NCBI RefSeq assembly: GCF_905220705.1
Contig: NZ_CAJNAT010000048.1
Span: 1 to 38,527, forward strand
Direction of reading: 5' to 3'
Source: Paraburkholderia domus
GTDB taxonomy: Bacteria > Pseudomonadota > Gammaproteobacteria > Burkholderiales > Burkholderiaceae
Length of the DNA: 38,527 bases
A model generated the notes under the pieces. It did not search any database. It saw only the letters and a program-made list of their open reading frames with translations, and was not told the DNA's origin. The translations under genes and the position numbers were made by a program. Shown here piece by piece: positions 6,802-14,209 of this stretch. The first letter of the stretch is position 1. Every line of letters begins with the position of its first letter.

Positions 6802-8325
6802 ATGACCGTCATCAAACAGGAAGATCTGATTCAGAGCATTGCTGATTCGCTTCAGTACATCAGCTATTACCACCCACTCGATTACATCCAGGCCTTGGGC
6901 CGCGCTTACGAGCTCGAAGAGAGCCCGGCCGCGAAGGATGCGATCGCGCAGATCCTCACCAACAGCCGCATGTGCGCCGAAGGCAAGCGCCCGATCTGCC
7001 AGGACACCGGCATCGTCACGGTGTTCGTGAAGGTCGGCATGGACGTGCGTTGGGACGGTGCGACGATGGGCGTCACCGAGATGATCAACGAAGGCGTGCG
7101 CCGCGGTTACCTGAACCCGGACAACGTGCTGCGCGCGTCGATCGTGAGCCCGCCGGAAGGCGCGCGCAAGAACACAAAAGACAACACGCCGGCCGTGATC
7201 CACTACGAGATCGTGCCGGGCGATAAAGTCGACGTGCAAGTCGCAGCCAAGGGCGGCGGCTCGGAGAACAAATCGAAGTTCGCGATGCTGAACCCGTCGG
7301 ATTCGATCGTCGACTGGATTCTGAAGACCGTGCCGACCATGGGCGCAGGCTGGTGCCCGCCGGGCATGCTCGGCATCGGCATCGGCGGCACCGCTGAAAA
7401 AGCGATGGTGATGGCGAAGGAATCGCTGATGGATCCGATCGACATTCAGGACGTGATCGCACGCGGCCCGCAGGACTGGATCGAAGAACTGCGTGTCGAA
7501 CTGCACGAGAAAGTCAACGCGCTCGGCATCGGCGCACAAGGTCTTGGCGGTCTTGCCACCGTGCTCGACGTGAAGATCATGGCTGCACCGACGCACGCTG
7601 CGAGCAAGCCGATCGCGATCATCCCGAACTGCGCAGCAACCCGTCACGCGCACTTCACGCTGGACGGCTCGGGCGTAGCGAAGCTCGAAGCACCCTCGCT
7701 CGATGCATGGCCGAAAGTCCAGTGGGAACCGGATACGGAAAAGAGCCAGCGCGTCGATTTGAACACGCTGACGCCGGAACAAGTCGCAGCCTGGACACCG
7801 GGCCAGACGCTGTTGCTGTCGGGCAAGATGTTGACGGGCCGCGACGCCGCGCATAAGCGCATCGCCGATATGCTGGCGAAAGGCGAAAAGCTGCCGGTCG
7901 ACTTCACCAACCGCGTGATCTATTACGTCGGCCCGGTCGATCCGGTGCGCGACGAAGCAGTCGGCCCTGCAGGCCCGACCACCGCGACGCGCATGGACAA
8001 GTTCACCGAGACCATGCTGTCGCAAACAGGTCTTATTTCGATGATCGGCAAAGCCGAGCGTGGCCCGGTTGCGATCGAAGCAATCAAAAAGCACAAAGCC
8101 GCGTATCTGATGGCTGTGGGCGGCGCCGCCTACCTCGTGTCGAAGGCAATTCGCAGCGCGAAGGTTCTCGCGTTCGAAGACCTGGGCATGGAAGCGATCT
8201 ACGAATTCGACGTGCAGGACATGCCGGTAACGGTTGCCGTCGATTCGAACGGCACCTCGGTGCACCAGACCGGCCCGAAGGAATGGCAAGCGAAGATCGG
8301 CAAGATTCCGGTCGCGACGGTTTAA
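6802..8325 (+). CDS. fumA: Fumarate hydratase, class I (iron-sulfur)
   Basis: The product is 507 residues and interconverts fumarate and L-malate in the TCA cycle. It is the single-chain class I form with the alpha domain (about 1-290) and beta domain (about 330-500) fused. Cysteines in CQDTGIV, GAGWCPPG and the PNCAATRHAHF region are those expected to hold the [4Fe-4S] cluster that acts as a Lewis acid. GIGIGGTAEKAM, and in the beta domain GPAGPTTATRMDK, are family motifs. It reads as a complete, monocistronic gene with a strong terminator immediately downstream (8355-8383). Its iron-sulfur dependence fits an iron-rich neighbourhood, though no Fur site is evident upstream. Confidence 0.95.
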   Translation: MTVIKQEDLIQSIADSLQYISYYHPLDYIQALGRAYELEESPAAKDAIAQILTNSRMCAEGKRPICQDTGIVTVFVKVGMDVRWDGATMGVTEMINEGVRRGYLNPDNVLRASIVSPPEGARKNTKDNTPAVIHYEIVPGDKVDVQVAAKGGGSENKSKFAMLNPSDSIVDWILKTVPTMGAGWCPPGMLGIGIGGTAEKAMVMAKESLMDPIDIQDVIARGPQDWIEELRVELHEKVNALGIGAQGLGGLATVLDVKIMAAPTHAASKPIAIIPNCAATRHAHFTLDGSGVAKLEAPSLDAWPKVQWEPDTEKSQRVDLNTLTPEQVAAWTPGQTLLLSGKMLTGRDAAHKRIADMLAKGEKLPVDFTNRVIYYVGPVDPVRDEAVGPAGPTTATRMDKFTETMLSQTGLISMIGKAERGPVAIEAIKKHKAAYLMAVGGAAYLVSKAIRSAKVLAFEDLGMEAIYEFDVQDMPVTVAVDSNGTSVHQTGPKEWQAKIGKIPVATV

Positions 8326-8354
8326 TTCGCCGCTAACGCCTGTCACGTGTATCG

Positions 8355-8383
8355 AAAGCCGGGGCTGCAGTCCCGGCTTTTTT
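8355..8383 (+). terminator. Rho-independent terminator after fumA
   Basis: AAAGCCGGG (8355-8363) pairs with CCCGGCTTT (8372-8380), followed by further T residues. Confidence 0.85.
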
Positions 8384-8520
8384 CATTTCAGCGCGTGAAG
8401 CCACGCGAAATGCGGCGCGTGACGCCAGAAAGAATGTTAAATGATGCGTCTGTTTCCTTGGCTTTTTCAGGCACGGCGTTTATTGTTGTTGAAAATTCAA
8501 AACTCCCTTAAGGAATCCCC

Positions 8521-9000
8521 ATGCAAGGCGACAAGAAAGTTATCGAGTATCTGAACTCCCAGCTCAAGAACGAGCTCACCGCCATCAACCAGTATTTCCT
8601 GCATGCGCGGATGTACAAGCACTGGGGCCTCGAAAAACTCGGCAAGCATGAATACGATGAATCGATCGGCGAAATGAAGCACGCTGACTGGCTAATCGAA
8701 CGCATTTTCATGCTCGACGGCCTGCCGAACCTGCAAGACCTGCACAAGCTGCTGATCGGCGAAGAAACGAAGGAAATCCTTGAATGCGATCTGAAGCTCG
8801 AACAGATTTCGCAAAGCACCTGCAAAGAAGCCATCGTGTATTGCGAATCGGTTCGTGATTTCATCTCGCGCGAAATCTTCGTGAAGATTCTCGACGACAC
8901 GGAAGAACACATCGACTGGCTTGAAACCCAGATCGACCTGATCGACAAGGTCGGCATCCAGAACTACCAGCAAACCGCAATGGGTTCGATCGAGTCCTGA
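8521..9000 (+). CDS. bfr: Bacterioferritin
   Basis: The product is 159 residues, the usual Bfr length, preceded by AAGGAA. Bfr forms a 24-subunit cytoplasmic shell that oxidises Fe(II) and stores ferric mineral, with haem between subunits. Met52 is the haem ligand. Ferroxidase-centre positions Glu18, Glu51, His54, Glu94 and His130 are all present. The position equivalent to Glu127 in E. coli Bfr is threonine: the local sequence is DDTEEHID, against DEEGHID. That would remove one bridging carboxylate unless Glu128 or Glu129 substitutes. The associated ferredoxin gene bfd lies 1.3 kb downstream beyond murI, behind a Fur site. Confidence 0.95.
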   Translation: MQGDKKVIEYLNSQLKNELTAINQYFLHARMYKHWGLEKLGKHEYDESIGEMKHADWLIERIFMLDGLPNLQDLHKLLIGEETKEILECDLKLEQISQSTCKEAIVYCESVRDFISREIFVKILDDTEEHIDWLETQIDLIDKVGIQNYQQTAMGSIES

Positions 9001-9156
9001 TCGGGTCACGTCGGAACAGCCCGCGCGCCGGCTCATGAACCTGCTCATACGTCATCTCGTTTGGCAAGACAGGCGCCGCGCGGGCGATATACTTGCGCAC
9101 TTCCCCGTTTTCGTGAGTTTGCCGTGACTGCCGTGCCGCGCGTGTCCTCGTCGCCT

Positions 9157-10044
9157 ATGCCCGCAGAATCATCGTGTTCGAGTGCCCGGATGGCCACCTC
9201 AGGTGGCGGTTCGCGCGCGCCGGTCGGCATATTCGACTCGGGTCTGGGCGGTTTGTCCGTGCTGCGGGCAGTCCGGGCGCAACTGCCCGGCGAAGCGCTT
9301 ATCTACGTCGCCGACTCGCTCTACGCCCCCTACGGCGAACGCGACGACGACTTCATCGCCGACCGCACCCTCGCAATCGGCGAATGGCTGGTCAAGGAAG
9401 GGGCGAAAGCGCTGGTGGTCGCATGCAATACCGCGACCGCGCAATCCATCGCGCTGGTCCGCGAAAAGCTGTCCATTCCGCTGATCGGCGTCGAGCCGGG
9501 CATCAAACCGGCCGCGCTGCAGTCGAAAACGCGTGTCGCCGGCGTGCTCGCCACCCAAGTGACCTTGCGCAGTGCCCGATTTCAGGCGCTGCTGGAGCGG
9601 TACGCCGCCGATTGCCGGTTTCTTTGCCAACCGGGCCACGGACTCGTGCAGGCGGTGGAACGCTGCGACATAGCTTCCGCCGAACTGCGCGCGCTGCTGC
9701 GCAGCTACCTGCAACCCATGCTCGACGCCGGCGCCGACACCCTAGTGCTCGGCTGCACCCACTACCCGTTCCTCGATGCGGCGATCCGCGACATCGTCGG
9801 CGACCGGCTGATGCTGATCGATACGAGCGTGGCCATCGCGCGCCAGCTGGAACGGGTACTCGACCAGCACGGGCTGCGCGCTGCCCCGGAAAGCACCGGC
9901 GCTGTTCTGCCCCGCTTTTATTCGACCGGCGACGGCACGCATCAGCAACAACTCGCTGCTACGCTGCTGCAAATCGACACGGCGGTCGAACAGGTCGTGA
10001 TCCCGTCCCGCCGCACGGCGGCGCCGGATTCCCAAGCCGCATAA
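9157..10044 (+). CDS. murI: Glutamate racemase
   Basis: The product is 295 residues from ATG 9157. The frame opens at 9061, but the homology-like part begins at VGIFDSGLGGLSVLRAV. GTG 9124 and ATG 9190 are other possible starts. MurI converts L-glutamate to D-glutamate for peptidoglycan. The acid/base cysteines are visible in VACNTATA and LGCTHYPFL, and the substrate-binding DSG is in IFDSG. The C-terminus extends past the usual core with a Ser/Arg/Ala tail. The gene interrupts the bfr and bfd pair, but bfd has its own promoter. Confidence 0.93.
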   Translation: MPAESSCSSARMATSGGGSRAPVGIFDSGLGGLSVLRAVRAQLPGEALIYVADSLYAPYGERDDDFIADRTLAIGEWLVKEGAKALVVACNTATAQSIALVREKLSIPLIGVEPGIKPAALQSKTRVAGVLATQVTLRSARFQALLERYAADCRFLCQPGHGLVQAVERCDIASAELRALLRSYLQPMLDAGADTLVLGCTHYPFLDAAIRDIVGDRLMLIDTSVAIARQLERVLDQHGLRAAPESTGAVLPRFYSTGDGTHQQQLAATLLQIDTAVEQVVIPSRRTAAPDSQAA

Positions 10045-10066
10045 AACCCTCGAGCGCCGCGTTTTG

Positions 10067-10089
10067 GGCCGCTGCGCGGCCTTTCTGCG
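10067..10089 (+). terminator. Possible terminator after murI
   Basis: GGCCGC (10067-10072) and GCGGCC (10076-10081) flank a 3-base loop, followed by TTTCTG and a later T5 run. The T-tract is imperfect. Confidence 0.45.
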
Positions 10090-10215
10090 CGCTTTTTAGG
10101 CGTTTTGACACCCTTCCCCGCCGCTCGTCCCAAACCCCGCCCCGTAGACGAAACCCTTCTAAGAGTCTGGTTTTGTTACAAAAAATCATGCAGGACGCTT
10201 GCCAAATGGTCCAAT

Positions 10216-10234
10216 CAAAATGATAATAGTTCGC
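10216..10234 (+). promoter_or_regulatory. Fur box upstream of bfd
   Basis: The 19 bases match the classical consensus GATAATGATAATCATTATC at 13 positions, counted by eye. The site ends 26 bases before the bfd ATG, so Fur-Fe would cover the promoter. An extended version of it (10222-10245) matches the region upstream of ftrA at 21 of 24 positions. Confidence 0.75.
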
Positions 10235-10260
10235 ATTAACGTTAGCTATGACGCCCTGCC

Positions 10261-10497
10261 ATGATTGTCTGTGTCTGCAAGTCTGTTTCTGACCGAAAGA
10301 TCCGTGCCTCGATCGCGGAAGGCGTCGATTCGTTCGACGAACTCCAGTTCGAACTCGGCGTTGCCTCCTGCTGTGGCAAGTGCGCGGATTCCGTGCGCGG
10401 CGTCATGATGGAAAGCGGCGTGTGCGCGAGCCGCTGCGGCTTCGAGCATCACTCGCAAGCTGTGCCGCTGACGTTCTACGAACGCAAGGCCGCCTGA
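10261..10497 (+). CDS. bfd: Bacterioferritin-associated ferredoxin Bfd
   Basis: The product is 78 residues. The [2Fe-2S] ligands expected for Bfd are present: Cys4 and Cys6 in MIVCVCK, and Cys38 and Cys41 in SCCGKC. Bfd docks on bacterioferritin near the haem and passes electrons inward to reduce and release stored iron. It is normally induced in iron starvation, which fits the Fur box just upstream. The C-terminal 15 residues (QAVPLTFYERKAA region) extend beyond the minimal fold. Confidence 0.9.
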   Translation: MIVCVCKSVSDRKIRASIAEGVDSFDELQFELGVASCCGKCADSVRGVMMESGVCASRCGFEHHSQAVPLTFYERKAA

Positions 10498-10661
10498 GGG
10501 CACTGCGGCCTAAGCCGCGCCTAGGGCGCTCATCGCCTCTCCGCTTCATACCCTGTTTTACGCGCCGTTTCGCGCGCTGCTTCACGCGTTATCCCACTGC
10601 CGTCAGCAAGCCAGTATCCGTACCAGCCAGCTACCCGCTCACCCGTTAAAAGGAGTTTGAG

Positions 10662-10724
10662 ATGGAATTGCTGATTGGTTTCGTGACTACTTTGTTCATT
10701 TCGCTGCTGATCTTCCGAACATGA
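10662..10724 (+). CDS. Candidate 20-residue membrane microprotein
   Basis: A short frame reads MELLIGFVTTLFISLLIFRT then TGA. It is preceded by a near-perfect Shine-Dalgarno, AAAAGGAG at 10648-10655, six bases before the ATG. The peptide is almost wholly hydrophobic and could span the membrane once. It lies between Fur-controlled bfd and tonB. There is no homology argument; the case rests on ribosome site strength and composition. The alternative is that the site belongs to an untranslated leader of tonB. Confidence 0.4.
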   Translation: MELLIGFVTTLFISLLIFRT

Positions 10725-10772
10725 CGATGTCTTGTCTGAGGTGCCGCATCGACGGCACGCCGCCACGCTAAC

Positions 10773-11498
10773 ATGCAGGCCTCGTATACCGCTTCAGCCG
10801 GAGTCACGCCGGCTTCGTCCCCCCGAATGAATTCCCGCGCCTTGACCGCGACTGCCGCAGTCGCGGCGATCCACATCGCTTTGCTTGCAGTGATCCTGAC
10901 GCTGCGTCATGAACCGCTGCAACCAGTGATCGAATCAAAGGTGATGACCGCGCAGTTGCTGGCGCCGGCGCCGATCGCGGCGCCCGTCGCGCTGCAATCG
11001 ATCGCCACGCCACCGCCCAAGCCGACACCGCCGGTTCGCGCCAAGCCGAAGGTCCAGCCCAAGCCGACACCCACGCCAAAGCCGACGCCCACGCCGTTGC
11101 CGGTCGCCGCGGCTCCGTCGCCGACGCCTGTCGCCGCACCCGAGCCTTCGCCCGCACCGGCTGCGCCAGCCGCTCAGGCCGCGCCGGCGATCGGCCGGCC
11201 GACCATGGACATAACAGCGCCGAAGAACGTCTCGCACATCGAGTGCAGCATGATCACACCGGACTACCCCGCGCTGTCGAAGCGCCGCGGCGAAACCGGT
11301 ACGGCCTATGTGACGTTCGTCATCGGACCGACGGGGAAGGTCGAAAGCATCTCGCTCAAAAAGAGCAGCGGCTTCAGCCGTCTGGACGACGCCGCCATCG
11401 CCGCCGCGCATGCGAGCTCGTGCAAGCCCTATCTCGAGAACGGCCAAGCCATTCGGGCCACGGCCACCCAGCCTTACAACTTCAATCTGAACGATTGA
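10773..11498 (+). CDS. tonB: Energy transducer TonB
   Basis: The product is 241 residues (ATG 10827 is an alternative start). It has a short cytoplasmic N-terminus, then one membrane anchor at about 21-44 (ALTATAAVAAIHIALLAVIL). A long Pro-rich periplasmic spacer follows (about 60-145, KPTPTPKPTPTP repeats), then a C-terminal TonB domain (about 150-241: YPALSKRRGETGTAYVTFVI, VESISLKKSSGFSRLDDAAI). TonB carries proton-motive energy from ExbBD to outer-membrane siderophore/haem receptors. exbB follows after 27 bases and exbD after that, forming one operon. There is a Cys pair (Cys in HIECSM and SSCKP) that may form a disulfide in the C-terminal domain. Confidence 0.9.
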   Translation: MQASYTASAGVTPASSPRMNSRALTATAAVAAIHIALLAVILTLRHEPLQPVIESKVMTAQLLAPAPIAAPVALQSIATPPPKPTPPVRAKPKVQPKPTPTPKPTPTPLPVAAAPSPTPVAAPEPSPAPAAPAAQAAPAIGRPTMDITAPKNVSHIECSMITPDYPALSKRRGETGTAYVTFVIGPTGKVESISLKKSSGFSRLDDAAIAAAHASSCKPYLENGQAIRATATQPYNFNLND

Positions 11499-11525
11499 GG
11501 CAGATTTTAAAAACAAGGAATTGCA

Positions 11526-12257
11526 ATGCAAAACTACGGATTGGCGCACGTGTGGGCGCAAGGGGATTTCGTGACGCGCGGTATCGCGCTCGCGCTGTTG
11601 ATCATGTCGATCATGTCGTGGAGCGTGATCGTCATCAAAGGCTGGAATGTGATGCGCCTGAAGCGTCTCACGAAGAATGCTGAGCAGCAGTTCTGGCATT
11701 CGGACGATCTCGCCGACGGCGTGAAGAAACTCGGCGCCGGATCGTCCACGCCGCAAGACAATCCGTTCCTGGCACTCGCTCTGTCGGGCCAGGAAGCGGC
11801 CGATCACCATCATCAGACACAGCCGCATCTGCACGATCGCATGGACGTGTCGGATTGGGTGACGCGTTGCCTGAAGGACACGATGGACGAAAGCGTCGCG
11901 CGCATGCAAAGCGGTCTGGCGATTCTCGCGTCGATCGGCAGCACGGCACCGTTCGTCGGCCTGTTCGGCACGGTGTGGGGCATCTATCACGCACTGCTGG
12001 CGATCGGCGCAAGCGGCCAGTCGTCGATCGATCAGGTCGCGGGCCCGGTCGGCGAAGCGCTGATCATGACCGCGTTCGGCCTGTTCGTTGCGATTCCGGC
12101 CGTGCTCGGCTACAACGCATTGACGCGCGCCAACAAGGCGGTCGTCGCCAAGCTGAGCCGTTTTGCGCACGGTCTGCACGCCTTCTTCGTAACGGGCGCC
12201 CGTCTGTCGTCGTCCAAGCGCGGCGACGGTTTGCGCCTCGCCACGCGCGCCAACTGA
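11526..12257 (+). CDS. exbB: ExbB, MotA/TolQ/ExbB proton channel
   Basis: The product is 243 residues, start preceded by AAGGAA. Three membrane segments are visible: about 19-40 (RGIALALLIMSIMSWSVIVI), about 128-155 (SGLAILASIGSTAPFVGLFG) and about 175-200 (ALIMTAFGLFVAIPAVLGYN). The conserved GLFGTVWGI of the MotA/TolQ/ExbB family is present. A His-rich cytoplasmic stretch (DHHHQTQPHLHD) sits between TM1 and TM2. ExbB pentamers with ExbD form the inner-membrane proton channel that energises TonB. It is the middle gene of tonB-exbB-exbD. Confidence 0.92.
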   Translation: MQNYGLAHVWAQGDFVTRGIALALLIMSIMSWSVIVIKGWNVMRLKRLTKNAEQQFWHSDDLADGVKKLGAGSSTPQDNPFLALALSGQEAADHHHQTQPHLHDRMDVSDWVTRCLKDTMDESVARMQSGLAILASIGSTAPFVGLFGTVWGIYHALLAIGASGQSSIDQVAGPVGEALIMTAFGLFVAIPAVLGYNALTRANKAVVAKLSRFAHGLHAFFVTGARLSSSKRGDGLRLATRAN

Positions 12258-12273
12258 TCGACGAGGCATTCCG

Positions 12274-12693
12274 ATGGCAATGAGCCCCTTCGCCGGCGAC
12301 GATGACGACGGCTTGATGAATGAAATCAACATGACGCCGCTCGTCGACGTGATGTTGGTTCTCCTGATCGTCTTCATGGTGACGATTCCGGTGATTCGTC
12401 ACGCGGTCAAAATCGATCTGCCGCATGCAAGCAGTCAGAAGGAAGACACCAGGCCCGCCCAGGTGACGGTCGCCGTCGACGCGGACGGCAACGTGTTGTG
12501 GGACGACAAGAAGGTCGACGACGCGGCGTTGCGCGCGAAGATTGCAGAAGCTGCGCAAGCGAATCCGCAGCCGGAGCTGCATCTGGATGCGGACCGCAAG
12601 GTCGCCTACGAGAAAGTGGCGGAAGTGATGTCGGCGGCGCAAGCCGGCGGTCTCACGAAAATCGGCTTCGTCACGCAGCCTAAAGGCAAATAA
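12274..12693 (+). CDS. exbD: ExbD, biopolymer transport protein
   Basis: The product is 139 residues. The N-terminal NEINMTPLVDVMLVLLIVFM is the ExbD/TolR signature, and the Asp in PLVDVMLV is the proton-conducting residue in the single membrane helix. The remaining part (about 50-139) is the periplasmic alpha/beta domain. The start lies 16 bases after the exbB stop, and a terminator follows the gene. It works with ExbB to drive TonB. Confidence 0.92.
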   Translation: MAMSPFAGDDDDGLMNEINMTPLVDVMLVLLIVFMVTIPVIRHAVKIDLPHASSQKEDTRPAQVTVAVDADGNVLWDDKKVDDAALRAKIAEAAQANPQPELHLDADRKVAYEKVAEVMSAAQAGGLTKIGFVTQPKGK

Positions 12694-12718
12694 CGGCACG
12701 TGATCCGCGCCTAACAAC

Positions 12719-12775
12719 ACGCCGCTGTTAAGCGGCGTCTGTCGAAAAATCAGGAGAGCCCTTGAAACAAGGGCT
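12719..12775 (+). repeat. Two tandem stem-loops before the exbD terminator
   Basis: ACGCCGCT-GTTA-AGCGGCGT (12719-12738) and AGCCCTT-GAAAC-AAGGGCT (12757-12775) are perfect hairpins without T-runs. With the terminator at 12782 they make three consecutive hairpins in the 3' region of the operon. Confidence 0.6.
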
Positions 12776-12781
12776 AAAAGT

Positions 12782-12817
12782 AAAAGGCCTTCATCGTCAG
12801 ATGAAGGCCTTTTTTTG
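12782..12817 (+). terminator. Strong terminator of tonB-exbBD
   Basis: A 14-bp perfect stem (12782-12795 with 12800-12813), a 4-base loop GTCA and a T-run through 12817. The A-run on the left arm means it could also work leftward for the small gene at 12847-12966. Confidence 0.9.
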
Positions 12818-12846
12818 TGCGCACTCGGCGCCTTCGGGCGGCGGGA

Positions 12847-12966
12847 TTATTTACCATCAGAAGATGACTGATAGCTCGAGTCACCGCATGCGACAGCCGT
12901 GATCGACACGGACAGCGCGGTCAGCCCTATCAGGCCCACTATCATAGAGGCCATGAGTTTTCGCAT
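12847..12966 (-). CDS. Small 39-residue exported or lipoprotein-like peptide
   Basis: The frame reads MRKLMASMIVGLIGLTALSV then SITAVACGDSSYQSSSDGK. The ATG is preceded by AAGGAG at a good distance. It has a basic start (RK), a hydrophobic core of about 20 residues and AVAC, which is close to a lipobox although the -3 position is Ala rather than Leu. Only about 13 polar residues would remain after cleavage. It converges with exbD across the shared terminator. It is like small entericidin-sized lipoproteins in shape, but no family is recognised. Confidence 0.6.
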   Translation of the reverse strand: MRKLMASMIVGLIGLTALSVSITAVACGDSSYQSSSDGK

Positions 12967-13096
12967 AAGAGACTCCTTAGCGAAGGGATTTCACTATAGG
13001 CCCGCGAGCGCGCGCATTCAAGCAAACGGCCATTGAAAGTACTCATGACAGGCCACGCTTAAATGCTAAAAGCGATGTTGCAGCGCGTAATAAGTG

Positions 13097-14086
13097 CTAT
13101 GACGCGACCGCGAGAACGGGTTGCTGCGCTACGTCTTGCGCTGCACGCGTCGGACACTCGCCCATGATGTGCTTACCTTCGTCCGGATCGAGCATCTCGA
13201 CCAGATAATCGACGAATGCGCGCACAGCCGGCACCATCCCCTGCCGCGACACGAATACGGCGTACAACTGCGGTGTCGGAAAGGTCCAGCCCGGCATCAC
13301 CGGTGACAACTGCCCCGCGCGCAATGCGCTGCCGTACATCATTTCCGGCAATGCGGCGATACCGACGCCGGACAGCACCGCTTCGCGAATCGTCATCAGA
13401 TCGGCGGTGACGAGGCGCGGCTCGTGTTCGTGCGCATGGCGCGTGCCGTCGGGGGCGATCAGATTGAAGACGTGGCGGCCGTCCCCGGTCGGCACGTCGA
13501 GCGTTTCGAAGCGGCTCAGATCGGCCGGCAACAGCGGCGGCGCATTCTGCTGCAACAGGCTCGGCGCACCCACCAGCATCTGCTGCGTACGCCACAACGG
13601 CCGCACGACGATATTGGCGTTTTCCGGCGGATCGGAGCGCACGCGCAACGCGACGTCGATCGAATCTTCGAACAGATCGACCACGCGATTCGTCACGCGC
13701 ATGACCACGCGCACTTCCGGGTAGCGATGCATGAATTCCGGCAGGATCTGCGACAGGATGGTCTGCGAAATCGTCACCGGCACGCTCACGCGCACGGTGC
13801 CGCGCGGGGACGAACGCAACTGCTGCACGACATTGACGGCCGCCTGCGCCTCGCTCAGCATCGCCTGACAGTGCTGGTAGAACAGCTGGCCGGCTTCAGT
13901 GAGCGCCAGCTTGCGGGTGGAGCGCTGCAGCAAACGCACGCCCAGCGATGCTTCCAGCTCGGTCAGCCGGCGCGACAGGCGCGACTTGGAAATGCCCAGC
14001 ACGCGCTCGGCGGCGGAGAAGCCGCCGTGTTCGACAACCTGCGAAAAGTACATCAGGTCATTCAGATTGTGTGAATCGATCTTCAT
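13097..14086 (-). CDS. LysR-family transcriptional regulator
   Basis: The product is 329 residues from the ATG at 14086 (MKIDSHNLNDL); the frame also opens at 14110. Residues about 8-67 form the winged helix-turn-helix (FSQVVEHGGFSAAERVLGIS, SRLSRRLTELEASLGVRLLQ). The rest is the effector-binding domain (VRVSVPVTISQTILSQILPE). It is divergent to a pirin gene with a 123-base gap. LysR regulators typically control the divergent neighbour, so the pirin gene is the probable target. A dyad at 14090-14111 close to its own start suggests autoregulation. The ligand is unknown. Confidence 0.9.
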   Translation of the reverse strand: MKIDSHNLNDLMYFSQVVEHGGFSAAERVLGISKSRLSRRLTELEASLGVRLLQRSTRKLALTEAGQLFYQHCQAMLSEAQAAVNVVQQLRSSPRGTVRVSVPVTISQTILSQILPEFMHRYPEVRVVMRVTNRVVDLFEDSIDVALRVRSDPPENANIVVRPLWRTQQMLVGAPSLLQQNAPPLLPADLSRFETLDVPTGDGRHVFNLIAPDGTRHAHEHEPRLVTADLMTIREAVLSGVGIAALPEMMYGSALRAGQLSPVMPGWTFPTPQLYAVFVSRQGMVPAVRAFVDYLVEMLDPDEGKHIMGECPTRAAQDVAQQPVLAVAS

Positions 14087-14089
14087 CTC

Positions 14090-14111
14090 ATCGTTCCAGT
14101 AATAGAACAAT
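14090..14111. promoter_or_regulatory. Candidate LysR operator
   Basis: ATCGTTC (14090-14096) and GAACAAT (14105-14111) are inverted with one mismatch around 8 bases, immediately upstream of the lysR start. This is the position of a LysR autoregulatory site; symmetry is the only evidence. Confidence 0.4.
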
Positions 14112-14128
14112 CCATTGCGTGACAGTGG

Positions 14129-14157
14129 CTGGCACCTCGGAAAACGGTCCCTATAAT
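14129..14157 (+). promoter_or_regulatory. Sigma-70 promoter of the pirin gene
   Basis: CTGGCA at 14129-14134, a 17-base spacer and a perfect TATAAT at 14152-14157, 52 bases before the pirin ATG. Confidence 0.6.
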
Positions 14158-14209
14158 AGCTCTATGTTTCAAAAATAACGCTATTCCCCATTTTTCAAGG
14201 TGACTTTTG

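Noticed and set aside
6796..8346. 516-codon open frame antisense to fumA
   Set aside because: It exactly mirrors a full-length fumarase with all motifs; composition is Arg/His-rich as in shadows.
10935..12377. 480-codon open frame antisense to tonB-exbB-exbD
   Set aside because: It mirrors three well-supported genes, has Arg/His/Gln-rich shadow composition and no ribosome site; long antisense frames are expected in such GC-rich DNA.
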